Shown: in pieces, positions 26,063-34,681 of the stretch
Numbering within the stretch: position 1 is the stretch's first letter
Layout of the letters: each line of letters begins with the position of its first letter
Assembly (NCBI RefSeq): GCF_004114535.1
Contig: NZ_LBJC01000029.1
Location: forward strand, 1 to 64,000
Source: Bradyrhizobium nanningense
Lineage (GTDB): Bacteria > Pseudomonadota > Alphaproteobacteria > Rhizobiales > Xanthobacteraceae
Length of the DNA: 64,000 nucleotides
Direction of reading: 5' to 3'
Notes under the pieces: generated by a model
What the model was told of the DNA's origin: nothing
Databases searched by the model: none
Seen by the model: only the letters and a program-made list of their open reading frames with translations
Position numbers and translations under genes: made by a program

Positions 26063-29000
26063 ATGATCAGGGAATTGATGTCGTCACGCCGCTTTGCGCC
26101 GCTGTTCTGGGCGCAGTTCTTCTCGGCGCTGAATGACAACGTGCTCAAGAACGCACTCGTCATCATTCTGCTTTACAGTGCCGCAACCGGCTACGGCGAT
26201 GCGCTGGTCACGGTGGCCGGCGCCGTCTTCATCTTCCCCTATTTCATCCTCTCCGGGCTCGGCGGCCAGCTCGCCGACAAATACGTCAAATCCGTCGTCG
26301 CACGGCGGCTCAAATTCGCCGAGATCTTCGCAGCCTGCTTTGCCGCTGCCGGCTTCTTCCTGCACTCGGTGCCGCTCTTGTTCGCAGCGCTCGCACTGTT
26401 CGGCATCATCGCCGCCCTGTTTGGGCCCGTGAAATATTCCATGCTGCCGGATCAGCTCGAGCTCGGCGAGCTCGCGACCGGCAACGCCCTGGTCGAGGGC
26501 GCGACCTTCATGGCCATCCTGCTCGGCACCGTCGCAGGCGGCCAGTTCGTCGCCGGCTCCGCGCATATGGGCTGGGTCGCCTCGGCCGTGGTCGTGCTGG
26601 CCCTGCTGTCATGGGCGTTCGCGTCCCGCATTCCGCAAACGACGCCTTCCGCGCCCGACCTGCCCGTCGATGCCAATCCCTGGACCTCGACGGTGAGCCT
26701 GCTCAGGACGTTGCACGCCGACCACCGCCTGTGGGACGGCACCGTGATCGTCTCCTGGTTCTGGCTGGTCGGCGCCATCGTGCTGTCGCTGCTGCCGGCG
26801 CTGGTCAAGGATGTCGTCGGCGGCACCGAGGGCGTGGTGACGCTGTGCCTTGCGATCTTCGCGATCGGCATCGCGATCGGCTCGCTGTTCGCAGCCAGCC
26901 TCAGCCATGTTCGTCCGAACCTCGCGCTGGTGCCGATCGGCGCCATCATCATGGGATTCGCCGGGCTCGATCTCGCCTGGGCCATCGCCGTGACCGCCAA
27001 GGGCCAGAACATCGCCGCGCTCGACTTCGCAACCTCCTTCGCCGGCTTGCGCATGATGGTGGATTTCGTCGCCTTCGCGTTCGGCGGCGGCCTGTTCGTC
27101 GTTCCATCGTTTGCCGCGGTCCAGGCCTGGTCGGCAGCGTCCGAGCGCGCCCGCATCATTGCCGCCGGCAACGTGCTGCAAGCCGCCTTCATGGTGGTGG
27201 GCTCGCTGTTCGTCGCGCTGCTGCAGGCGGGCGGATTGCATGTCGGCTGGATCTTCTTCGGCCTCGGCGTCGCCAGCTTCGGCGCGGTCTGGTTCGTGCT
27301 GACCAAGTGGGGCAAGGAAGGCGTGCGCGATTTCGGTGGACTGCTATTCCGTGCGCTGTTCCGCACCGAGGTGCGCGGGCTGGAAAACCTGCCGCCTCCA
27401 GGCACGCGGATGCTGATCGCGCCGAACCATGTCAGCCTGATCGACGGCCCGCTGCTGCACGCCGTGCTGCCGATCGACGCCAGCTTCGCGGTCGATACCG
27501 GCATTGCCAAGGCCTGGTGGGCCAAGCCGTTCCTGCGCGTCGTCAAGCACTACACCATGGATCCGACCAAGCCGCTGGCCGCGCGCGACCTGATCAAGCT
27601 CGTCGCCGCCGGCGAGCCCGTGGTGATCTTCCCGGAGGGGCGCATCACCGTCTCGGGCTCGCTGATGAAGGTCTATGACGGCACCGCGATGATCGCGGAC
27701 AAGGCCGACGCCGTAGTCGTGCCGGTCCGCATCGAAGGCGCGCAGCGCTCGCATCTCAGCTACCTCAATTCCAGCCAGATCAAGCGCTCGTGGTTTCCGC
27801 GGGTGACGGTCACGATCCTGCCGCCCGTCAAGCTTCCGGTCGATGAAGCGCTGAAGGGCAAGGCGCGCCGCAATGCCGCTGGTGCCGCGCTCCAGGACGT
27901 GATGATCGACGCTCTGGTGAAGAACGCCATGCTCGATCACTCGCTGTTCGAGGCACTTGGCCACGCCTATCGCGATCGCGACACCGGCAAGGTCATCATC
28001 GAGGATGCGCTCGGCACCAAGCTGACCTATCGCAAGCTGATCCTCGGCGCGCAGGTCTTGAGCCGCAAGCTCGAGACCAGCACCGCAATCGGCGAGAATG
28101 TCGGCGTGCTGTTGCCGAATTCCGCCGGCGTCGCCGTCGTCTTCATGGCGCTGCAGAACATCGGCCGCGTGCCGGCGATGCTCAACTTCTCCGCCGGCCC
28201 GGTCAACGTCCTCGCCGCCATGAAGGCCGCGCAGGTCAAGACCGTGCTGACGTCGAAGGCGTTCATCGAGAAGGGCAAGCTCGACAAGCTGATGGCCGCG
28301 ATCTCCACTGAGGCGCGCGTGGTCTATCTCGAAGACATCCGCGCCTCGATCGGCGTGGCCGACAAGATCAAGGGCCTGCTCGCCGGCACGACGCCCCGCG
28401 TCGTCCGTCAGGCCAACGATCCGGCTGTCGTGCTGTTCACGTCAGGTTCGGAAGGCACGCCCAAGGGTGTGGTGCTGTCCCACCGCAACATCCTCGCCAA
28501 CGCCGCCCAGGCGCTGGCGCGGGTCGATGCCAACGCCAATGACAAGGTGTTCAACGTGCTGCCGGTGTTCCACTCGTTCGGCCTCACCGGCGGAATGATG
28601 ATGCCGATGCTGGCGGGCATTCCGATCTACATGTACCCCTCGCCGCTGCACTACCGGATCGTGCCCGAGTTGATCTACCAGACCGGCGCCACCATCCTGT
28701 TCGGCACCGATACGTTCCTCACCGGCTATGCCCGGTCGGCGCACGCCTACGACTTCCGCACCCTGCGCCTCGTGATCGCCGGCGCCGAGGCGGTCAAGGA
28801 CCGCACCCGGCAGGTGTTCATGGAGCGCTACGGCATCCGCATCCTCGAAGGCTACGGCGTCACCGAGACCGCGCCGGTGCTGGCGATGAACACGCCGATG
28901 GCGAACCGCCCCGGCACCGTCGGCCGTCTGTCGCCGCTGATGGAGAGCCGCCTCGATCCGGTCCCCGGCATCGAGGAAGGCGGACGCCTCTCGGTGCGCG

Positions 29001-29467
29001 GGCCGAACGTGATGCTCGGTTACCTCAGGGCCGAGAATCCCGGCGTGCTCGAAAAGCTTCCCGCGGGCTGGCACGACACCGGCGACATCGTGGCGATCGA
29101 CGCCGCCGGCTTCATCACCATCAAGGGCCGCGCCAAGCGCTTTGCCAAGATCGCGGGCGAAATGGTTTCGCTGTCGGCTGTCGAGAGCATCGCCACGACA
29201 TTGTGGCCGCAGGCCGCATCGGTCGCCGTCTCGATCCCCGACCAGCGCAAGGGCGAGCGCATCGTGCTGCTGACAACGGAGAAGAGCGCCGAGCGCAGCG
29301 CGATGCAGGGCCAGGCCAAGGCGATCGGCGCGTCCGAGCTGACCGTGCCCGCGGCGATTATGGTCGTCGACAAGGTGCCGCTGCTCGGCACCGGCAAGAC
29401 CGACTACGTCACGGCAACGACGATGGCCCGCGAGCAGGCGTCCGCGCCGGAGCGCGAAGTGGCGTAA
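26063..29467 (+). CDS. aas: Fused lysophospholipid transporter / acyltransferase / acyl-ACP synthetase
   Basis: 1134 aa with three domains. An MFS transporter of LplT type spans about 1-410 (F-F-S-A-L-N-D-N-V-L-K-N-A at the start). A PlsC acyltransferase spans about 440-620, with N-H-V-S-L-I-D and F-P-E-G-R-I-T. An AMP-binding synthetase spans about 650-1120, with L-F-T-S-G-S-E-G-T-P-K-G and the C-terminal G-T-G-K-T-D-Y. It would import lysophospholipid and reacylate it using fatty acid activated on ACP. In E. coli the transporter and Aas are separate proteins. Lies downstream of the TetR pair. Confidence 0.92.
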   Translation: MIRELMSSRRFAPLFWAQFFSALNDNVLKNALVIILLYSAATGYGDALVTVAGAVFIFPYFILSGLGGQLADKYVKSVVARRLKFAEIFAACFAAAGFFLHSVPLLFAALALFGIIAALFGPVKYSMLPDQLELGELATGNALVEGATFMAILLGTVAGGQFVAGSAHMGWVASAVVVLALLSWAFASRIPQTTPSAPDLPVDANPWTSTVSLLRTLHADHRLWDGTVIVSWFWLVGAIVLSLLPALVKDVVGGTEGVVTLCLAIFAIGIAIGSLFAASLSHVRPNLALVPIGAIIMGFAGLDLAWAIAVTAKGQNIAALDFATSFAGLRMMVDFVAFAFGGGLFVVPSFAAVQAWSAASERARIIAAGNVLQAAFMVVGSLFVALLQAGGLHVGWIFFGLGVASFGAVWFVLTKWGKEGVRDFGGLLFRALFRTEVRGLENLPPPGTRMLIAPNHVSLIDGPLLHAVLPIDASFAVDTGIAKAWWAKPFLRVVKHYTMDPTKPLAARDLIKLVAAGEPVVIFPEGRITVSGSLMKVYDGTAMIADKADAVVVPVRIEGAQRSHLSYLNSSQIKRSWFPRVTVTILPPVKLPVDEALKGKARRNAAGAALQDVMIDALVKNAMLDHSLFEALGHAYRDRDTGKVIIEDALGTKLTYRKLILGAQVLSRKLETSTAIGENVGVLLPNSAGVAVVFMALQNIGRVPAMLNFSAGPVNVLAAMKAAQVKTVLTSKAFIEKGKLDKLMAAISTEARVVYLEDIRASIGVADKIKGLLAGTTPRVVRQANDPAVVLFTSGSEGTPKGVVLSHRNILANAAQALARVDANANDKVFNVLPVFHSFGLTGGMMMPMLAGIPIYMYPSPLHYRIVPELIYQTGATILFGTDTFLTGYARSAHAYDFRTLRLVIAGAEAVKDRTRQVFMERYGIRILEGYGVTETAPVLAMNTPMANRPGTVGRLSPLMESRLDPVPGIEEGGRLSVRGPNVMLGYLRAENPGVLEKLPAGWHDTGDIVAIDAAGFITIKGRAKRFAKIAGEMVSLSAVESIATTLWPQAASVAVSIPDQRKGERIVLLTTEKSAERSAMQGQAKAIGASELTVPAAIMVVDKVPLLGTGKTDYVTATTMAREQASAPEREVA

Positions 29468-29542
29468 CCCGACCCATAGCCGTCGCACTGGCAGAGATGC
29501 CCGGTGCGACGGCTTTTCTCTGGGGCGGCTCCCAGACGCGCT

Positions 29543-30649
29543 TCAAGCAACGGCTTCGCTGCGCCGCTCCTGCGCATAGCGCACCAAGGCAGCGAAGCGA
29601 TAGATGCCGTGCACGAACTTGCCGTAGGGCATGGTGATGAACAGCGCGAACACGGCGCCGAGATGCAGCGCGAGCAGCGGCCCCATGGCAGCGGTCTCGC
29701 GCAGGATCAACAACAGCATGCCGGTGAGGCCGGTCAGGAACAGCATGGCGATGAAGCCGACATCCATGCCGTAGCGAGTCTCGTCGAGCAGCGCCGGATC
29801 GCGCCGCATCTTGGCCGCGAAGAGACCGATCGGGCCTATCATCAGGCCGATGCCGCCGAGCGTGCCCAGCACCACAGGCAGGTCCCACCACGGATACGGT
29901 GCCTCGCGGCCGAGCAGATAATGATAGAGCGTCGCGACCGAAGTGGCCGCAAAGCACAGGATGAAGCCGTAGAAGGTCAGGTGATGATACAGCTTGCGCC
30001 GGTCGGTCGGCTTGTCGTCTTCGTTGTAGCAGCCGACACCGCCGCCATGGAGATAGCGCAGCTCGCCGGCATCGCGGATCGCCTGGAAGATCGAACCGCC
30101 GTCGGCCCGGCCGCCGATCGGGGTGCCGATGTCGCGCCAGAAGGCGCGCACGCTCATGACCAGCGCGAGAACGGCATAGAGGAATGCGGCGCTGAACAAT
30201 ACGGCCATCGCGTTATGCGGCATCAGTCTGTAGAAGGCGCCGGGATCGGTGTGCACGCCGAACAGCACGCTGCGGTCATTCAGGGCGGCGAAACCGAGGA
30301 TGAAGGCCGCCATGCTGAACGCAGCGATGATGCTGATGACGAGACCGTTGCGGGCGAAGGCGCCGGACAGCGCGCCCGGCCAGGCATAGGCCGCATAGGA
30401 CTCGGCGCGCGCGACCGCCAGCGTCTTCGGGACGTTGACGTTGAACTCGTGCGGCGGCGAGAACTGGCAGTCGACATAGCAGGCGCCGCAGGCGTGGCAG
30501 AGATTGGCGAGATAATTGAGGTCGCCGTCCGAGAAGGCGCGGCGCATCTCCATGGCAGGAAACACCGCGCAAAGACCCTCGCAATAGCGGCAGGAATTGC
30601 AGACCGTCATCAGGCGGTCGGCTTCGTCCAGGATTCTGGTTCCGTGCAT
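29543..30649 (-). CDS. tcuB: TcuB-like 4Fe-4S membrane protein
   Basis: 368 aa. Two Cys clusters at the N-terminus (C-N-S-C-R-Y-C-E-G-L-C and C-H-A-C-G-A-C-Y-V-D-C) bind iron-sulfur clusters; about six membrane helices follow from residue 105. TcuB passes electrons from TcuA to the quinone pool so that the FAD of TcuA is re-oxidised during tricarballylate use. Third gene of the tcuA-hydrolase-tcuB operon, 4 bp after the hydrolase stop. Confidence 0.92.
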   Translation of the reverse strand: MHGTRILDEADRLMTVCNSCRYCEGLCAVFPAMEMRRAFSDGDLNYLANLCHACGACYVDCQFSPPHEFNVNVPKTLAVARAESYAAYAWPGALSGAFARNGLVISIIAAFSMAAFILGFAALNDRSVLFGVHTDPGAFYRLMPHNAMAVLFSAAFLYAVLALVMSVRAFWRDIGTPIGGRADGGSIFQAIRDAGELRYLHGGGVGCYNEDDKPTDRRKLYHHLTFYGFILCFAATSVATLYHYLLGREAPYPWWDLPVVLGTLGGIGLMIGPIGLFAAKMRRDPALLDETRYGMDVGFIAMLFLTGLTGMLLLILRETAAMGPLLALHLGAVFALFITMPYGKFVHGIYRFAALVRYAQERRSEAVA

Positions 30650-30653
30650 GGCT

Positions 30654-31682
30654 CTACTTCGTCAGGCCTTTGCCCTCGAGCCATTTCTGGATCAGGGCGG
30701 CGACCTCGAGGTTGTTCTTGTCCATCATCACCATATGCGAATTGCCCTTGATGCCGGCCTGCGGGAGGTCGACGATGTCGACGCTGCCGCCGGCTGCCTT
30801 GATGGCGTCGGCAAAGGCGACGCCGTTGGCGCGGATCTTGGGCCAGCGCGAGTCGCGCTCGATATAGTCGCCGTAGATGACGAGGGTCGGAATGGTCTTC
30901 AGCACGTCCGCCTTGGCGGGATCGCCGATGCCGGCCGGCTCGATCGCGATCAGCGCCTTGACCTTGTCGGGCCGGGCTTGGGCGACCTTGAAGCCGAAGC
31001 TGCCGGCCTGGCTATGGAACAGAATCACCGACGGGCCGACGCGATCGATCTCGGCGATATAGGCGGCAATGATCGCATCGTCCGTCGTGGTCCAGCGCGG
31101 CACGTTCTGCTTGACGAAGTTCTCGTAGCCCTCGACCGGAAACTGGCTACCCGGCAACAGCTTTCGCTTGGCAGGATCGGGATCGTAGGAGCCCGGCCCC
31201 TCGCCGATGCGGAAACGCTCGAACGGATTGGCCGTGGTGAGGAAGACCGGCTCGCCCTTGAAGATGTCAGGATATTGCGCCCAGCCCGCGCGCCCGCGCT
31301 CCACCGCGTCGGAATTGTAGACCGCCCAGCCCTTGCGCAGGAAATAGTTCAGCCAGCCCTCGCGTCCGTCCGGCGTGGTCTCGTAGGTGACGCCGGTCAG
31401 TCCGCCGCCGTGCCACATCAGCAGCGGATAGGCCCCCTTCTCGTTGGCCGGCAGGAAATATTGCACGTACATCTGCTCGACCTGATACGTGCCGTTGGGA
31501 TCGACCTTGGCCGGCACGCCACCGGGCGTGAACACGACCTCCTTCACCGGCTTGCCGGAGATTTCGACGAGCCGTCCGCCGACATGGAACGAGCCCATAT
31601 CGCGCAGGGTGATCGGCTCGGCGGCGTGGGCGTGACCTGCGATCAGCAGCGCCGTGAGCGAAGCAATGGCAATGCGCGACAT
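30654..31682 (-). CDS. Secreted alpha/beta-hydrolase (esterase-like)
   Basis: 342 aa from ATG 31682, decided by a strong GGGAGG site just upstream. It has a signal peptide (A-S-L-T-A-L-L-I-A-G-H-A-H-A) and a mature alpha/beta-hydrolase fold: M-W-H-G-G-G near residue 105 and the nucleophile elbow L-F-H-S-Q-A-G near 240, with a late His in G-N-S-H-M. The product probably acts in the periplasm on an ester or lactone. It sits between tcuA and tcuB with tiny gaps, so its substrate should feed the TcuAB pathway. Substrate not identifiable from sequence. Confidence 0.82.
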   Translation of the reverse strand: MSRIAIASLTALLIAGHAHAAEPITLRDMGSFHVGGRLVEISGKPVKEVVFTPGGVPAKVDPNGTYQVEQMYVQYFLPANEKGAYPLLMWHGGGLTGVTYETTPDGREGWLNYFLRKGWAVYNSDAVERGRAGWAQYPDIFKGEPVFLTTANPFERFRIGEGPGSYDPDPAKRKLLPGSQFPVEGYENFVKQNVPRWTTTDDAIIAAYIAEIDRVGPSVILFHSQAGSFGFKVAQARPDKVKALIAIEPAGIGDPAKADVLKTIPTLVIYGDYIERDSRWPKIRANGVAFADAIKAAGGSVDIVDLPQAGIKGNSHMVMMDKNNLEVAALIQKWLEGKGLTK

Positions 31683-31707
31683 GGTTCCTCCCTGCCTTTT
31701 TTCCATT

Positions 31708-33099
31708 CTAGTTCTTCGCATGGCGGGCCGCTTCCCGCCCTGCGATCCGTCCGAACACGCTGCCGATGGTCATGCCCATGCCGGCCGCGTAACCCTTGCC
31801 GAGCACGTTGCCGGCCATGATCTCGCCGGCCGCGAACATGTTGGCCGAGGGCTTGCCATTAGCCATCAGCATCCGCGCTTCCTTGTTCACGCGCGTGCCG
31901 AGATAGGTGAAGGTGATGCCAGGCCGCACCGGATAGGCAAGGTAGGGCGGCGTCTCGATCTTGCGCGCCCAGTGCGTCTTCGGCGGCGTGATGTCTTCGG
32001 TCACGCAATCATCCAGGATCGTGTGGTCAAAGGTGCCCGGCCGCACCGCGGCGTTGAATTCGGTAATGGTCTTTTCCAGAGCGGCAGGATCGAGCTCGAG
32101 CTTGCCGGCGAGCTCCGCCACCGTCTGGCCGGCAATCGGCGGGAACAGCGTCGGCATGAAGCTGGTGACGACGGTGGAATCGAAAATGATGTAGGCGATC
32201 TGGTCGGGCTGCGCCGCGACCAGCCGGCCCCAGATGGCGTAGCGCTTCGGCCAGATGTCCTCGCCCTCGTCGTAGAAGCGCTGGGCGTGCTTGTTGACGA
32301 CGATGCCGAACACGACCGAGTCGTGCCGCGTGATGATGCCGCCGTCGAATTTCGGCGCGCGGGCGTCGATCGCGACGGCATGGCACTGGGTGGGATCGCC
32401 GACCTCCTGCACACCCTTGTCGAGCAGCATCTTCAGGATCGAGCCGCGATTATAGGGCGTGCCACGGATCAGGAAATTATCGGCGGCCTCGCCCCAATAT
32501 TGTTTCAGCCACTCGATGTTGGCCTCGAACCCGCCGGCCGCGGCGACCAGCGAGGTTGCGCGGATCTCGGTCTCGCCCCTGATCGGCCGTTTCAGGCGTG
32601 CAGCGAGGAACATGCCGTCCTCGATCACGAGGTCGGTGACCTCTGCGTCGTATTCGACGTCGACGCCGAGCCGCTCCGCGGTCAGATAGAGCGCGTTCAG
32701 CATCGCGCGGCCGCCGCCAAGGAAGAAGGAATTGGTGCGGCCAAGGCTGAGCGTACCGCCGAGCGAGGGCTGCCAGCGCACGCCCTGCTCCACGATCCAG
32801 TTCAGGATGTCCTTGGACTCGCGGATCATGTGGCGGGCGAGCACCTCGTCGGTCTTTCCGCCGGTGACGCGCAGCAGATCCTCCCAAAACTCCTCCTCGG
32901 TGTAGGGACCGGTCAGGATTTCGGTGGCAGCGTCATGAGCGCAGCGCATGTTGCGGGTGTGGCGAGTGTTGCCGCCCCGGTAGAATTTTGGCGCGCCTTC
33001 GAGCACCAGCACCGAGGCTCCGCCGCGCCGCGCCGCGATCGCCGCGCACAGCGCAGCATTGCCGCCTCCGATCACCAGCACGTCGTACTTGCTGCTCAT
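31708..33099 (-). CDS. tcuA: FAD-dependent tricarballylate dehydrogenase-like protein
   Basis: 463 aa from ATG 33099; the open frame runs on to 33588 without homology. An N-terminal FAD motif V-L-V-I-G-G-G-N-A-A, and the fumarate-reductase/succinate-dehydrogenase-like fold with G-G-F-E-A-N, H-A-V-A-I-D-A-R and the C-terminal M-F-A-A-G-E-I-M. TcuA oxidises tricarballylate to cis-aconitate. First gene of the operon with a secreted hydrolase and tcuB. A related tricarboxylate or dicarboxylate could be the true substrate. Confidence 0.9.
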   Translation of the reverse strand: MSSKYDVLVIGGGNAALCAAIAARRGGASVLVLEGAPKFYRGGNTRHTRNMRCAHDAATEILTGPYTEEEFWEDLLRVTGGKTDEVLARHMIRESKDILNWIVEQGVRWQPSLGGTLSLGRTNSFFLGGGRAMLNALYLTAERLGVDVEYDAEVTDLVIEDGMFLAARLKRPIRGETEIRATSLVAAAGGFEANIEWLKQYWGEAADNFLIRGTPYNRGSILKMLLDKGVQEVGDPTQCHAVAIDARAPKFDGGIITRHDSVVFGIVVNKHAQRFYDEGEDIWPKRYAIWGRLVAAQPDQIAYIIFDSTVVTSFMPTLFPPIAGQTVAELAGKLELDPAALEKTITEFNAAVRPGTFDHTILDDCVTEDITPPKTHWARKIETPPYLAYPVRPGITFTYLGTRVNKEARMLMANGKPSANMFAAGEIMAGNVLGKGYAAGMGMTIGSVFGRIAGREAARHAKN

Positions 33100-33177
33100 G
33101 CCGTCTGTCCGATGCGACGAAATTGGAGACATTCTGCCCGCCGGCGGCTTCGACCGATCGGGGCGCCATTGCGTACT

Positions 33178-33189
33178 TTTGTATACAAA
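33178..33189. promoter_or_regulatory. Candidate GntR operator
   Basis: TTTGTATACAAA, a perfect 12-bp palindrome, followed closely by another TATAC. It sits in the 156-bp divergent gap, 78 bp upstream of tcuA and 66 bp before the gntR start. GTATAC-centred palindromes are typical of FCD-type GntR regulators. Confidence 0.6.
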
Positions 33190-33255
33190 GATATACATCA
33201 GGGGCGCAAGCGGCGTCTCTGCATGGGCAGGATGCGTTGCGCGGTTCGAGGCAAT

Positions 33256-33939
33256 ATGGCCAGACGCCCGGCGAAGGCAGGCGGAACGATCGTGCGCAGC
33301 GGCGGTGTTGCGCTTGGCGAAGCCGTGTTCCGCTCGCTCTGCGAGGCGCTCCAGGCCGGCAGCTATCGCGCCGGCGACCGCTTGCGCGAGGAGGAGGTCG
33401 CGCAGCGGCTCAAGGTCAGCCGCACGCCGGTTCGGGAAGCCCTCGGCCGGCTTGCCGCACGCGGTTTCGTCGAACCGGCCGCGGGCCGCGGGGTGATCGT
33501 CCGCAACCTCGACATCTCCGAGGTGCTCGAACTCTACGCCATGCGCGAGATCATGGAAGGTGCCGCCGCGCGCCTCGCCGCCGAGCACGCCTCAGCGCCG
33601 GAGATCGACGCGCTCAGGGACATCGAGCAGGCCTTCGTCGGGGCTTCCGCGACCGACGCCGCCGAGCTGGCGAGGCTGAACCGCGCCTTCCACGAGGCGA
33701 TCTGCCGCGCCGCGCGCAACCGCTATCTCGACAACGCTTCGCGCGAATTGCAGGATTGGATCGCCCTGCTCGGCCCGACCACCTTCACCATATCGGGCCG
33801 CCCCTCGACCAGTCACGACGAACACCAGGCCATCATCGACGCCATCGGCGCGCGCGATGGTGACAAGGCCGAGCAGCTTGCGCGCGCACACATCCGCGAG
33901 GCGCTGCGCTGCCGGCTGAGACTGCTGCAGAAGCAGTAG
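33256..33939 (+). CDS. GntR-family regulator (FCD type)
   Basis: 227 aa from ATG 33256, preceded by GAGG; upstream ATGs at 33223 and 33232 are possible. Winged helix-turn-helix at the N-terminus (L-R-E-E-E-V-A-Q-R-L-K-V-S-R-T-P-V-R-E-A-L) and an all-helical FCD ligand domain (L-Y-A-M-R-E-I-M-E-G, F-H-E-A-I, H-D-E-H-Q-A-I). FCD regulators commonly sense small carboxylates, fitting control of the divergent tcu operon. Known TcuR in Salmonella is LysR-type, so this is a different control scheme. Confidence 0.88.
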   Translation: MARRPAKAGGTIVRSGGVALGEAVFRSLCEALQAGSYRAGDRLREEEVAQRLKVSRTPVREALGRLAARGFVEPAAGRGVIVRNLDISEVLELYAMREIMEGAAARLAAEHASAPEIDALRDIEQAFVGASATDAAELARLNRAFHEAICRAARNRYLDNASRELQDWIALLGPTTFTISGRPSTSHDEHQAIIDAIGARDGDKAEQLARAHIREALRCRLRLLQKQ

Positions 33940-33951
33940 GCGCGAGCCGCC

Positions 33952-34425
33952 TCAGGCAATCACGTCCGCAGCGATCGCCTTCGACGCGTCCCTCACATCG
34001 GTGGGTTTGAGCCGCACCTGCAGGCCGCGCTGACCACCATTGAGATAGACGAGATCATGCCCGAGCGCGCTCTGCTCGATTACGGTCGGTACCTGCTTGC
34101 GCTGGCCGAACGGGCTGATGCCGCCGACCTTGTAACCGGTGACGCGCTCGGCCTCGGGCGGCTTCATCATCTGTGCCGACTTGCCGCCGACAGCAGCGGC
34201 GAGCTTCTTCATCGAGACTTCTTGGTCGGAGGGGACGACCACGCAGACCGGCTTGCCGTCGACCAGCGCCATCAGCGTCTTGAGGACGCGTGCCGGCTCC
34301 TCGCCGAGCGCGGCGGCGGCCTGCAGCCCGATGCTCTCGGCGTCAGGATCGTAGTCGTAGGCATGGACGGTGAAGGCAACACCAGCGGCCGTGAGCGCCC
34401 GGGTGGCAGGGGTGACTTTTGACAT
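33952..34425 (-). CDS. ybaK: Cys-tRNA(Pro)/Cys-tRNA(Cys) deacylase
   Basis: 157 aa, the usual YbaK/EbsC length. Motifs: F-T-V-H-A-Y-D-Y-D, A-L-G-E-E-P-A-R-V-L-K-T-L, V-C-V-V-V-P-S-D-Q-E-V, G-Y-K-V-G-G-I-S-P-F-G and the closing N-G-G-Q-R-G-L-Q-V. It edits mischarged Cys-tRNA(Pro). Monocistronic; ends convergently with the GntR gene 12 bp away. Confidence 0.94.
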   Translation of the reverse strand: MSKVTPATRALTAAGVAFTVHAYDYDPDAESIGLQAAAALGEEPARVLKTLMALVDGKPVCVVVPSDQEVSMKKLAAAVGGKSAQMMKPPEAERVTGYKVGGISPFGQRKQVPTVIEQSALGHDLVYLNGGQRGLQVRLKPTDVRDASKAIAADVIA

Positions 34426-34441
34426 GCGGCATATCTACCAC

Positions 34442-34462
34442 CGTCATTGCGAGGAGCGAAGC
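34442..34462. repeat. Half-copy of GTCATTGCGAGGAGC repeat
   Basis: One arm of the palindromic element found complete at 47502-47586 (shared CGTCATTGCGAGGAGC core), here without its partner arm. It lies immediately upstream of ybaK. Confidence 0.6.
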
Positions 34463-34502
34463 GGTGTCGGTGGAGGTACAACTACTCGCTACAAATTCAG
34501 GT

Positions 34503-34629
34503 GTCGTCCCCGCGCACGCGGGGACCCATAACCCCAGGGAGGAGTTTGGCGAAGACTCGACGATTGGTACTTAGTCCGTCTGCAATCGCGAGATCACGCG
34601 GTATGGGTCCCCGCGTGCGCGGGGACGAC
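34503..34629. repeat. 127-bp element with 28-bp perfect terminal inverted repeats
   Basis: Positions 34503-34530 and 34602-34629 are exact reverse complements (28 bp), and each arm is itself a palindrome centred on GTCCCCGCG-CA-CGCGGGGAC. About 71 bp of single-copy DNA lies between. The layout is that of a small non-autonomous mobile element or paired palindrome unit. It sits right after the fdsA stop and could terminate that operon. No flanking target duplication could be identified with confidence. Confidence 0.75.
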
Positions 34630-34681
34630 GGCGGAGTTTGGAAGCGCTATGCCGCCAAACTCCAAGGGGAGAAGGTCTTCC

